From Lachnospiraceae bacterium UBA3273 (GTDB lineage: Bacteria > Bacillota > Clostridia > Lachnospirales > Lachnospiraceae): a stretch of DNA of 21,883 bases. Shown here one piece after another: positions 13,549 through 20,086 of this stretch. Below the pieces are notes generated by a model. The model saw only the letters and a program-made list of their open reading frames with translations, had not been told where the DNA came from and did no database searches. The stretch lies in NCBI GenBank assembly GCA_002362385.1, contig DEUB01000033.1, forward strand, positions 21,593-43,475, written 5' to 3'. Position 1 is the stretch's first letter, and every line of letters begins with the position of its first letter. A program made the translations under genes and the position numbers.

Positions 13549-13731
13549 AAAGCAGGAAAGGTTCTGCTTTGTGTGAGATTCTTGTGTCCCGTTCGGGGAC
13601 ATGATATACCGGCCAGCCCGGTTCCGGCGATTCAGCCATATTTCACAAACGATTAATTAAATAATGGCTGGATAAAAGACGGGGCTTATTCTCTTATATG
13701 CCCGGGCTTTGCGCGGCCGGAAAGGAACGGA
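13549..13731 (+). promoter_or_regulatory. Structured 5' leader (or small RNA) ahead of the Rpn gene
   Basis: About 183 nt with successive hairpins: AAAGCAG/CTGCTTT (13549-13570, with CACA/TGTG able to extend it at the expected transcript start), TGTCCC/GGGACA around GTTCG (13585-13601), CAGCCAT-ATTT with AAAT-A-ATGGCTG (13633-13670), and GCCCGGGC (13700-13707). The AAAGGA ribosome site (13721-13726) follows. No T-tract terminator is seen before the gene, so it is read as a leader. It does not match a riboswitch class that I recognise. Confidence 0.5.
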
Positions 13732-14664
13732 ATGGGAAAAAGAGATGTTTATACCAAGCCCTATTTTGCGGATAAGGAAAGATTTGCTGATCTTATCAAC
13801 GTGCATTTATACGGTGGAAGGGAAGTCGTAAGAAAGGAGGGGCTTATAAAAATAAAGGGGGTATACCCTTCCCCGGGAAGCTTTAGTGGAGAAAAGAGCA
13901 GGGATGTATTTATGGAGCATGAAAAGCCCCGGATGCGTTACGGCTTAGAACTGGAAACGGAGAGTGATTTCGGGATGCCGGAGCGGATCATGGTCTATGA
14001 CGGCGGGGAGTATGAAAAGCAGATTGGGGAAAGGGATAAGGAACACCGCGCCGGTAAAGAATATGCGGGGTACATAGAGAAGAAAAGCAGGATGAAGGAA
14101 ACTGACAGGCTTGTGCCGGTTATCAGCATTGTGTTGTATTTAGGAGAAGGAAGATGGAAAGGCCCAAGAAGGCTGAAAGAGATGCTGGCGGTTCCAAAGG
14201 AACTGAAAGAGTGCTCCGGGGAATATTTACAGGATTACAGGATCTGTGTCATAGAGGCGGACTATGTGGATGCAGAGGCATACCGGACGGACTTGAAGGA
14301 ATTCTTTCAGGCGCTGCAGTGCAGGAATGACAGGGAAAAGCTTAGGGAATTGCTGAGAAGTGATGGTTTCCGGAATATGGAACGGGAGACGGAAATGGCA
14401 ATAGCAGTTAATTTGAATTTAAAATCGGTTATAAGAAAGATAGAAGAGGAGGAAAAGAGTATGTGCAGGGCTTTTGAGGAACTGATGATGGAGCAGGAGG
14501 AGATCGGAATTGAGAAAGGAATAAAAGAAAGCATCAAGGCGCTGGTCGAAACCTGTAAGGAATTGGGCGTATCAAAGGAAGATACGGAAAACAGGATCAT
14601 TTTAAAACTGGAACTGTCCCGGGAGAGTGCAGAAAGCTATGTAGACCAATACTGGGATCAGTGA
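13732..14664 (+). CDS. Rpn family PD-(D/E)XK nuclease (recombination-promoting nuclease/putative transposase)
   Basis: 310 residues, the usual length for Lachnospiraceae Rpn proteins. The opening MGKRDVYTKPYFADKERFADLIN...YGGREVV matches the family's N-terminal block; the nuclease core strand is YGLELETESDFGMPERIMVYD (70-90), and a second conserved block runs from DRLVPVISIVLYLGEGRW (125-142) to GPRRLKEM. The C-terminal 65 residues have GIEKGIKE and LGVSKED helices typical of the group. Rpn enzymes are DNA endonucleases that promote RecA-independent recombination and, in studied cases, act as toxic antiphage proteins. The catalytic ENQ(S/T) of relatives reads ETES here (75-78), so activity may be altered. 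AAAGGA sits 5 nt before the ATG. Preceded by a consensus promoter and structured leader. Confidence 0.85.
   Translation: MGKRDVYTKPYFADKERFADLINVHLYGGREVVRKEGLIKIKGVYPSPGSFSGEKSRDVFMEHEKPRMRYGLELETESDFGMPERIMVYDGGEYEKQIGERDKEHRAGKEYAGYIEKKSRMKETDRLVPVISIVLYLGEGRWKGPRRLKEMLAVPKELKECSGEYLQDYRICVIEADYVDAEAYRTDLKEFFQALQCRNDREKLRELLRSDGFRNMERETEMAIAVNLNLKSVIRKIEEEEKSMCRAFEELMMEQEEIGIEKGIKESIKALVETCKELGVSKEDTENRIILKLELSRESAESYVDQYWDQ
14461..14664 (+). CDS. Possible intragenic small protein (RpnS-like) from the 3' end of the Rpn gene
   Basis: An in-frame ATG at codon 244 of the Rpn gene is preceded by AGGAGG (14447-14452) with an 8-nt spacer, as good a ribosome site as those of the ribosomal proteins nearby. 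It would give a 67-residue acidic/basic helical protein beginning MCRAFEELMMEQEE and ending at the Rpn stop. In described Rpn systems, the long nuclease (RpnL) is blocked by a short protein (RpnS) translated from the same gene's 3' end. A weak internal promoter (TTAATT 14408-14413, TATAAG 14430-14435, 16-nt spacer) is possible. The Glu-Glu-Glu codons near residue 238-241 also create GAGGAGG by chance, so this needs direct evidence. Confidence 0.5.
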   Translation: MCRAFEELMMEQEEIGIEKGIKESIKALVETCKELGVSKEDTENRIILKLELSRESAESYVDQYWDQ

Positions 14665-14800
14665 TCTGGATGGTGTATACAGATAGCGGATGAATATGAA
14701 AAAAGCATGGCGGTCTGTGCAGAGGATCCATAGTGGAACAGGAAAACAGGGATTGTTCCTCAAAAAATACAATATTTTTTATCCCTTTGAAAAAAAAGAC

Positions 14801-14829
14801 TTGCAAACCTTTATTTTTTCCTATATACT
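14801..14829 (+). promoter_or_regulatory. Promoter of the S10 ribosomal protein operon
   Basis: TTGCAA (14801-14806) and TATACT (14824-14829) with a 17-nt T-rich spacer, preceded by an A-rich tract (14788-14798) that could serve as an UP-type element. The start would be about 14836, leaving a 229-nt leader before rpsJ. Confidence 0.7.
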
Positions 14830-14835
14830 AGCAAT

Positions 14836-15064
14836 TGCTGTGGCATTGATAGCTGTGAAGCGTGAGGTTGCTGCACATGTTGCAGGTTTTCCGTGGAGCG
14901 AATGTCAAGTTAGGAAACTGACGACAAGTCACTGTACAAACGTAAAATGTCTATCAGAGAGATAGAAACGACGTGTGAAGGTCTTTAGGACACACACGGG
15001 AGAGTGTACAGTCACCGCTTGTCGTACTTAAAGTAAAAAGTGCGAAAAGGAGGCGACTTTTTTT
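14836..15064 (+). promoter_or_regulatory. Structured leader of the S10 operon, candidate r-protein autoregulatory RNA
   Basis: A long-range stem joins ACGACAAG (14921-14928) to CTTGTCGT (15018-15025) and ACTGTACA (14931-14938) to TGTACAGT (15005-15012). It encloses TCTATC/GATAGA (14950-14966) and a GTGTG-GTC...GAC-CACAC hairpin (14973-14997). Upstream lies CTGCA/TGCAG (14871-14885). The last hairpin, AAAAAGT/ACTTTTT (15035-15062), holds GGAGG in its loop just before the ATG. This domain organisation suits binding by an operon-encoded ribosomal protein. Which protein binds is unknown. Confidence 0.6.
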
Positions 15065-15379
15065 ATGGCAAATCAGCAGGTAATGAGAATTACATTAAAA
15101 GCCTACGATCATCAGTTAGTTGATGCATCTGCCAAAAAAATCATCGAAACAGTCAAAAAGAACGGATCTCAGGTAAGCGGACCGGTACCCCTTCCTACTA
15201 AGAAGGAAGTAGTTACCATCTTAAGAGCGACTCACAAGTACAAAGATTCCCGTGAGCAGTTCGAACAGAGGACCCACAAGAGATTGATCGACGTGATCAC
15301 ACCCACACAGAAAACAGTGGATGCATTACAGAGACTGGAGATGCCTGCCGGTGTTTTCATCGGTATCAAAATGAAATAA
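15065..15379 (+). CDS. rpsJ: 30S ribosomal protein S10
   Basis: 104 residues, full length. S10 is part of the 30S head and, with NusB, takes part in rRNA antitermination. The sequence MRITLKAYDHQLVDASAKKIIETVKKNGSQVSGPVPLPTKK (after a short MANQQV start) and the C-terminal motif THKRLIDVITPTQKTVDALQRLEMPAGVFIGIKMK are canonical. GGAGG ends 11 nt upstream, in a hairpin loop. First gene of the operon, as in other Bacillota. A 142-nt gap follows before rplC, much longer than any other gap in the operon. Confidence 0.98.
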   Translation: MANQQVMRITLKAYDHQLVDASAKKIIETVKKNGSQVSGPVPLPTKKEVVTILRATHKYKDSREQFEQRTHKRLIDVITPTQKTVDALQRLEMPAGVFIGIKMK

Positions 15380-15396
15380 TTTTTTCAAAGTAACAG

Positions 15397-15495
15397 ATTA
15401 GATCCTGAAATTAGGTTTATATAGAAGCAACGGAAAGTTCCACTTATATGTACCTGGATCTAGTATGAACGGCGAGGGAAACCCATGACCCGTTC
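15397..15495 (+). promoter_or_regulatory. Structured RNA in the rpsJ-rplC gap, candidate internal r-protein leader
   Basis: A closing stem of about nine pairs joins ATTAGATCC (15397-15405) to GGATCTAGT (15456-15464, one G-U). After a 7-nt bulge on the left, AGGT (15413-15416) pairs with ACCT (15452-15455), then ATATA pairs with TATAT, and a small GGA/TCC hairpin caps it. A second hairpin, GAACGG/CCGTTC (15467-15472/15490-15495) with GGG-AAA-CCC inside, follows directly. The AAGGAGG of rplC comes 15 nt later. No promoter with good -35/-10 spacing was seen, so it probably acts within the operon transcript. Confidence 0.55.
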
Positions 15496-15521
15496 CGCTG
15501 TAGAAACAAGGAGGTAACGAA

Positions 15522-16205
15522 ATGAAGAAAGCTATTTTAGCAACAAAAGTCGGAATGACTCAAATCTTCAATGAAGACGGCACACTGATTCCTGTTACCG
15601 TTCTTCAGGCAGGGCCTTGTGTTGTAACCCAGATCAAGACAGTAGAAAACGACGGTTACAGTGCAGTACAGGTCGGCTTTGTTGATAAGAAAGAAAAGAT
15701 CGTCAACAAAGATAAAGCAGGAAAAAAAGAAATCGCTCACAGACATGGCGTAAACAAAGCGTTAAAGGGCCACTTTGACAAAGCAGGCGTTTCCGCTAAG
15801 AGATATGTGAGAGAGTTCAAGTTTGAAAATGCTGAGGAATATACACTCGGCGCAGAGATCAAAGCTGACATCTTTGAGGCTGGCGACAAGATCGACGCAA
15901 GCGCAATTTCCAAAGGTAAAGGCTTCCAGGGCGCGATCAAGAGATTCGGACAGCACAGAGGACCTATGGCTCACGGTTCCAAGTTCCACCGTCATCAGGG
16001 TTCCAACGGCGCATGTTCTTCCCCTTCCAAGGTATTCAAAGGAAAAGGAATGCCCGGACATATGGGATGCAAGAAGGTAACGATCCAGAATCTTCAGGTT
16101 GTAAGAGTTGATGCTGAGAAAAATTTACTTTTGATCAAAGGTGCAGTACCGGGACCTAAAAAAGCATTAGTAACAATCAAAGAAACCGTTAAGGTTGAAG
16201 CTTAA
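15522..16205 (+). CDS. rplC: 50S ribosomal protein L3
   Basis: 227 residues. An early 23S rRNA binder whose loop reaches toward the peptidyl transferase centre. MKKAILATKVGMTQIFNEDG is the typical start; the conserved loop GKGFQGAIKRFGQHRGPMAHGSKFHR and PGHMGCKKVTIQNLQVVRVD are intact. It is about 15-20 residues longer than many L3 proteins owing to an insertion (AGVSAKRYVREFKFENAEEYTLGAEIKADIFEAGD region, written here only by its ends AGVS and AGDK). AAGGAGG is 7 nt upstream. It is followed by rplD after 25 nt. Confidence 0.97.
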   Translation: MKKAILATKVGMTQIFNEDGTLIPVTVLQAGPCVVTQIKTVENDGYSAVQVGFVDKKEKIVNKDKAGKKEIAHRHGVNKALKGHFDKAGVSAKRYVREFKFENAEEYTLGAEIKADIFEAGDKIDASAISKGKGFQGAIKRFGQHRGPMAHGSKFHRHQGSNGACSSPSKVFKGKGMPGHMGCKKVTIQNLQVVRVDAEKNLLLIKGAVPGPKKALVTIKETVKVEA

Positions 16206-16230
16206 TTAGGACGAAAGGAGGACCATTCAG

Positions 16231-16851
16231 ATGGCAAACGTATCTGTTTATAATATGGAAGGCAAGGAAGTCGGCAAAATGGACTTAAACGATGCGGTAT
16301 TCGGTGTTGAAGTAAATGAACATCTGGTACATTTGGCAGTCGTTGCACAGCTTGCCAATAAACGTCAGGGAACACAGAAGGCAAAGACACGTTCCGAAGT
16401 TTCCGGCGGCGGAAGAAAACCCTGGAGACAGAAAGGAACCGGTCATGCAAGACAGGGTTCAACAAGATCTCCCCAGTGGACAGGAGGCGGCGTTGTATTC
16501 GCTCCCACACCCAGGGATTATACGATCAGATTAAATAAGAAAGAAAAACAGGCTGCATTAAAATCCGCTTTAACAAGCAAAGTGCAGGACGGAAATTTAA
16601 TCGTGGTTGACGAGTTAAAATTTGATGAGATCAAAACAAAAGCTTTCAAAACCGTTATGGACAATTTACAGGTTGAAAACGGTCTGGTAGTTCTGGCTGA
16701 TAACGATAAGAACACCGTTATGAGCGCAAGGAACCTTTCTAAGATCGATACAACCCTGACAAACACCATTAACGTATATGACGTTATGAAAGCAAAGAAG
16801 GTAGTTCTTACCAAGGACTCAGTTGCAAAACTTGAGGAGGTGTATGCATAA
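16231..16851 (+). CDS. rplD: 50S ribosomal protein L4
   Basis: 206 residues. L4 lines the exit tunnel through a long loop and, in enterobacteria, also controls the S10 operon. The extended loop KTRSEVSGGGRKPWRQKGTGHARQGSTRSPQWTGGGVVFAPTPRDY is present, read in order from residue 51, with the core residues GGGRKPWRQKGTG. GAAAGGAGG is upstream. The stop codon TAA overlaps the rplW ATG by one base (TAATG), giving translational coupling. Confidence 0.97.
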   Translation: MANVSVYNMEGKEVGKMDLNDAVFGVEVNEHLVHLAVVAQLANKRQGTQKAKTRSEVSGGGRKPWRQKGTGHARQGSTRSPQWTGGGVVFAPTPRDYTIRLNKKEKQAALKSALTSKVQDGNLIVVDELKFDEIKTKAFKTVMDNLQVENGLVVLADNDKNTVMSARNLSKIDTTLTNTINVYDVMKAKKVVLTKDSVAKLEEVYA

Positions 16852-17150
16852 TGGCAGCAATCCAGTATTATGACGTTATCTTAAAGCCGGTCATTACCGA
16901 AAAGAGTATGGCTGGCATGGGAGAAAAGAAATACACATTCTTAGTACACCCGGAAGCAAATAAAAGTATGATCAAAGAAGCTGTTGAAAAAATGTTTGAA
17001 GGCGCGAAAGTAGCCAAGGTCAACACAATGAATTGCGAAGGCAAGAAGAAAAGACGCGGCATGACAGTGGGAAAAACCGCTAAGACAAAGAAAGCCATGG
17101 TCTGGTTGACAGAGGACAGCAAGGACATCGAGATCTTCGCAGGTCTCTAA
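16851..17150 (+). CDS. rplW: 50S ribosomal protein L23
   Basis: 99 residues. L23 sits at the tunnel exit and is the docking site for trigger factor and SRP. The motif DVILKPVITEKS (about 8-19) and YTFLVHPEANKSMIKEAVEKMF are typical; the FRG/FFDEAL patch that recruits trigger factor lies in the KVAKVNTMNCEGKKKRRG region. GAGGAGG site at the end of rplD (16835-16840 area) and one-base overlap with rplD. Confidence 0.96.
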   Translation: MAAIQYYDVILKPVITEKSMAGMGEKKYTFLVHPEANKSMIKEAVEKMFEGAKVAKVNTMNCEGKKKRRGMTVGKTAKTKKAMVWLTEDSKDIEIFAGL

Positions 17151-17209
17151 GATGTCAAACCATACGCACACAAGCGTGATGATAAATGTAATCGAAAGGA
17201 GAAACAACC

Positions 17210-18052
17210 ATGGGAATCAAGACATATAACCCATATACACCATCCAGAAGAAATATGACCGGTTCCGATTTTTCCGAGATCACAAAAACGACTCCGGAAA
17301 AGTCTCTCTGCACTTCTTTGAGCAAAAATGCCGGCCGTAACAATCAGGGTAAAATAACAGTCAGACACCGCGGAGGCGGAAACAGAAGAAAATACAGGAT
17401 CATCGATTTCAAGAGAAACAAAGACGGTATTCCTGCAAAGGTAATCGGTATCGAGTACGATCCCAACCGCTCCGCTAATATCGCTTTGATCTGCTATGCA
17501 GACGGACAGAAAGCATATATCCTCGCTCCTGAGGGCTTAACAGACGGCATGACCGTTATGAACGGCGAAACTGCTGAAGTAAAGGTAGGAAACTGTCTGC
17601 CTTTAGCTGCAATTCCCGTAGGTACTCAGGTACACAATATCGAGCTGCAGCCCGGCAAGGGCGGACAGATGGTCCGTTCCGCAGGAAACAGCGCACAGTT
17701 AATGGCTAAGGAAGGAAAATACGCAACACTTCGTTTACCTTCCGGAGAAATGAGAATGGTGCCTATCGGATGCCGCGCAACCATCGGAGTTGTAGGCAAC
17801 GGTGATCACAACCTTATCAAAATCGGTAAAGCAGGACGTAAACGCCATATGGGTATCCGCCCGACAGTCCGCGGTTCCGTTATGAACCCCAACGACCATC
17901 CTCACGGCGGTGGAGAAGGAAAGACCGGTATCGGCCGTCCCGGACCGTGCACACCCTGGGGTAAACCTGCTCTCGGTCTTAAGACTCGTAAGAAAAAGAA
18001 ACAATCCAACAAGTTGATCGTAAGACGTAGAGACGGCAGAGCTATTAAGTAG
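17210..18052 (+). CDS. rplB: 50S ribosomal protein L2
   Basis: 280 residues. Binds the core of 23S rRNA, bridges the subunits (B7b) and is needed for peptidyl transfer. MGIKTYNPYTPSRRNMTGSDF at the start and the GRNNQGKITVRHRGGGNRRKYR block are canonical. The signature VRGSVMNPNDHPHGGGEGK (from about residue 219), including the essential histidine in HPHGGG, is intact. GAAAGGAG lies upstream. The 59-nt gap from rplW contains no clear element. Confidence 0.98.
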   Translation: MGIKTYNPYTPSRRNMTGSDFSEITKTTPEKSLCTSLSKNAGRNNQGKITVRHRGGGNRRKYRIIDFKRNKDGIPAKVIGIEYDPNRSANIALICYADGQKAYILAPEGLTDGMTVMNGETAEVKVGNCLPLAAIPVGTQVHNIELQPGKGGQMVRSAGNSAQLMAKEGKYATLRLPSGEMRMVPIGCRATIGVVGNGDHNLIKIGKAGRKRHMGIRPTVRGSVMNPNDHPHGGGEGKTGIGRPGPCTPWGKPALGLKTRKKKKQSNKLIVRRRDGRAIK

Positions 18053-18068
18053 ATAAGGAGGAATCAAA

Positions 18069-18350
18069 ATGGCAAGATCACTGAAAAAAGGACCGTTTGC
18101 AGATGCAAGCTTACTGAAAAAAGTAGATGCTATGAATGAAGCAGGACAGAAACAAGTTATCAAAACCTGGTCCCGTCGTTCCACAATATTCCCTTCCTTC
18201 GTAGGACACACCTTTGCTGTCCATGACGGAAGAAAACATGTACCCGTATATGTTACAGAGGATATGGTTGGCCACAAGTTAGGCGAATTCGTAGCGACCA
18301 GAACCTATAGAGGACATGGAAAAGACGAAAAGAAATCAAGAGTTAGATAA
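18069..18350 (+). CDS. rpsS: 30S ribosomal protein S19
   Basis: 93 residues, full length. Forms the head complex with S13 and contacts the A-site tRNA. MARSLKKGPFAD at the start, the TWSRRSTIFPSFVGHTFAVHDGRKHVPVYVTEDMVGHKLGEF signature (in pieces: WSRRSTI, GHTF, VYVTEDMVGHKLGEF) and TRTYRGHGKDEKKSRVR at the end match the family. AAGGAGG is 8 nt upstream; rplV follows after 20 nt. Confidence 0.97.
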   Translation: MARSLKKGPFADASLLKKVDAMNEAGQKQVIKTWSRRSTIFPSFVGHTFAVHDGRKHVPVYVTEDMVGHKLGEFVATRTYRGHGKDEKKSRVR

Positions 18351-18370
18351 TTTGAAAGGAGGTTTCATCC

Positions 18371-18757
18371 ATGGCAAAAGGACATAGATCCCAGATCAAA
18401 AGGGAGAGAAACAGTAATAAAGACACAAGACCCAGCGCGAAGGTTTCTTATGCCAGAATCCCGGCGCAGAAGGCTTGTTTTGTATTAGATGCCATCAGAG
18501 GCAAGGATGTTGAAACTGCTTTGGGTATTTTAGCATACAATCCCAGATACGCATCCAGTGTCATCAAGAAATTATTAGAATCTGCAATCGCAAATGCGGA
18601 AAACAACAATCATATGAGCGCTGACAAGCTTTATATTGCAGAGTGCTACGCAAACCAGGGGCCTACCATGAAGCGTGTGCAGCCAAGAGCACAGGGCAGG
18701 GCTTACAGAATCTTAAAGAGAACAAGTCACATCACAATCGTGCTTGATGAAAGATAG
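18371..18757 (+). CDS. rplV: 50S ribosomal protein L22
   Basis: 128 residues. L22 lines the exit tunnel with L4, and its beta-hairpin tip is where macrolide resistance changes arise. The start MAKGHRSQIKRERNSNKDTRPSAKVSYARI is slightly longer than E. coli L22; the hairpin CYANQGPTMKRVQPRAQGRAYRILKRTSHITIV is wild-type in form, with no insertion or deletion visible. AAAGGAGG is upstream of ATG 18371. Confidence 0.96.
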   Translation: MAKGHRSQIKRERNSNKDTRPSAKVSYARIPAQKACFVLDAIRGKDVETALGILAYNPRYASSVIKKLLESAIANAENNNHMSADKLYIAECYANQGPTMKRVQPRAQGRAYRILKRTSHITIVLDER

Positions 18758-18768
18758 GAGGAAAAGTA

Positions 18769-19425
18769 ATGGGACAGAAAGTTAATCCTCACGGCTTAAG
18801 GGTCGGCGTTATTAAAGATTGGGATTCCAGATGGTATGCTGACGGCGAGTTCGCTGACTACTTAGTGGAAGATTACAACATCAGAAAATACCTTAAGAAC
18901 AAATTATACAGTGCGGGCGTTTCCAAGATCGAGATCGAAAGAGCATCCGACAGAGTAAAGGTTATCCTCTATACGGCTAAACCGGGCGTTGTTATCGGAA
19001 AGGGCGGTGCAGAGATCGAGGTAACCAAAAAAGAACTTTCCAAGCTGACAGACAAGAAGGTTTTAGTGGATATTAAAGAGATCAAGAAACCTGACAGGGA
19101 TGCGCAGTTAGTAGCGGAAAATATAGCGCAGCAGTTAGAGAACCGTGTATCCTTCAGACGTGCCATGAAATCCTGCATGGGCAGGACCATGAAGAGCGGC
19201 GCCCTTGGTATCAAGGCAAGCGTCAGCGGACGTTTGGGCGGCGCTGATATGGCCCGTACAGAGTTCTACAGCGAAGGAACCATTCCTCTTCAGACACTGA
19301 GAGCAGATATTGACTATGGATTCGCCGAGGCAGATACAACCTACGGCAAGGTAGGCGTAAAGGTTTGGATCTACAAAGGCGAAGTACTTCCTACTAAAGG
19401 AAATCAGGAAGGGAGCGATAAATAA
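18769..19425 (+). CDS. rpsC: 30S ribosomal protein S3
   Basis: 218 residues. Part of the 30S mRNA-entry helicase and contains a type II KH domain. MGQKVNPHGLRVGVIKDWDSRWY is the typical start. The KH GXXG loop is in VVIGKGGAEIE (about 75-85). The C-terminal domain has SGRLGGADMARTEFYSEGTIPLQTLRADIDYGFAEADTTYGKVGVKVWIYKGE, in the usual order, and ends soon after LPTK. GGAGG lies at 18756-18760; its TAA overlaps the rplP ATG by one base. Confidence 0.97.
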   Translation: MGQKVNPHGLRVGVIKDWDSRWYADGEFADYLVEDYNIRKYLKNKLYSAGVSKIEIERASDRVKVILYTAKPGVVIGKGGAEIEVTKKELSKLTDKKVLVDIKEIKKPDRDAQLVAENIAQQLENRVSFRRAMKSCMGRTMKSGALGIKASVSGRLGGADMARTEFYSEGTIPLQTLRADIDYGFAEADTTYGKVGVKVWIYKGEVLPTKGNQEGSDK

Positions 19426-19862
19426 TGTTAATGCCGAAAAGAGTAAAACGTCGTAAACAGTTCCGCGGTTCCATGGCGGGAAAATGTACAAAGGGTAATA
19501 CGATTACCTACGGCGAATATGGTATCGTGGCTTTAGAGCCATGTTGGATCAAATCTAATCAGATCGAGGCAGCCCGTGTTGCCATGACCCGTTATATCAA
19601 ACGTGGCGGCCGCGTATGGATTAAGATTTTCCCGGATAAACCAGTAACTAACAAACCAGCAGAAACACGTATGGGTTCCGGTAAAGGTACTCTTGAATAC
19701 TGGGTAGCAGTTGTTAAGCCAGGCCGCGTAATGTTTGAAATCGCCGGCGTACCGGAAGAGGTAGCAAGGGAAGCGTTACGTCTTGCAACACATAAGCTTC
19801 CATGTAAATGTAAAATCGTTTCTAAAGCAGACTTGGAAGGCGGTGTATCAAATGAAAACTAA
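19425..19862 (+). CDS. rplP: 50S ribosomal protein L16
   Basis: 145 residues. L16 helps place A-site tRNA. The start at 19425 gives MLMPKRVKRRKQFRG, which aligns with MLxPKRVK starts in Bacillota; an ATG at 19431 would drop two conserved residues. The blocks GNTITYGEYGIVALEPCWI, RGGRVWIKIFPDKPVTNKPAETRMGSGKG and LPCKCKIV are intact. It is coupled to rpsC (TAATG) and overlaps rpmC by 11 nt. Confidence 0.97.
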   Translation: MLMPKRVKRRKQFRGSMAGKCTKGNTITYGEYGIVALEPCWIKSNQIEAARVAMTRYIKRGGRVWIKIFPDKPVTNKPAETRMGSGKGTLEYWVAVVKPGRVMFEIAGVPEEVAREALRLATHKLPCKCKIVSKADLEGGVSNEN

Positions 19863-20061
19863 TAAATATGTAGAAGATTTAAGAGCAAAATCAGCTGCAG
19901 AGTTAGCAGATGAGTTAGTAGCTGCTAAAAAAGAACTTTTCAATTTGAGATTCCAAAATGCAACCAATCAGTTAGACAATACCAGCAGAATCAAAGAGGT
20001 TCGTAAGAACATTGCCAGAATTCGTACGGTTATCACGCAGAAAACTAACGTTGCAGAATAA
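19852..20061 (+). CDS. rpmC: 50S ribosomal protein L29
   Basis: 69 residues. L29 sits near the tunnel exit beside L23. The start MKTNKYVEDLRAKS at 19852 is chosen over an in-frame ATG at 19783, which would make an unnatural 23-residue extension fully inside rplP; GGAAGGCGG near 19837-19845 serves as ribosome site. The helix motif LFNLRFQNATNQLDNTSRIKEVRKNIARIRTVI is typical of L29. Confidence 0.95.
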   Translation: MKTNKYVEDLRAKSAAELADELVAAKKELFNLRFQNATNQLDNTSRIKEVRKNIARIRTVITQKTNVAE

Positions 20062-20086
20062 TTCTCGACAGGAAGGAGAATAGATC

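Larger units (their letters stand above)
13075..13731. other. 657-bp non-coding interval between putP and the Rpn gene
   Basis: This gap holds the palindromic element (13089-13411), a 12-bp perfect palindrome CGGAAATTTCCG (13430-13441), a consensus promoter (13514-13542) and a structured leader. Short open frames on both strands lack ribosome sites and are consequences of the inverted repeats. Confidence 0.7.
14665..15064 (+). other. 400-bp interval between the Rpn gene and rpsJ
   Basis: The first 135 nt contain weak hairpins: GGAACA/TGTTCC (14735-14759), and AAAAAATA/TATTTTTT (14762-14780) enclosed by GGGAT/ATCCC (14749-14785). The latter might terminate Rpn transcripts. The rest holds the ribosomal promoter and leader. 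A small open frame starting at 14690 crosses the promoter and shows no ribosome site, so it is not called. Confidence 0.55.

Noticed and set aside
13549..13731. Known riboswitch or T-box upstream of the Rpn gene
   Set aside because: No conserved riboswitch core or T-box sequence was recognised and there is no terminator/antiterminator pair; kept only as an unassigned structured leader.
14690..14965. 91-residue open frame upstream of rpsJ
   Set aside because: It runs across the -35/-10 of the ribosomal promoter into the structured leader, has no ribosome site and no recognisable product.
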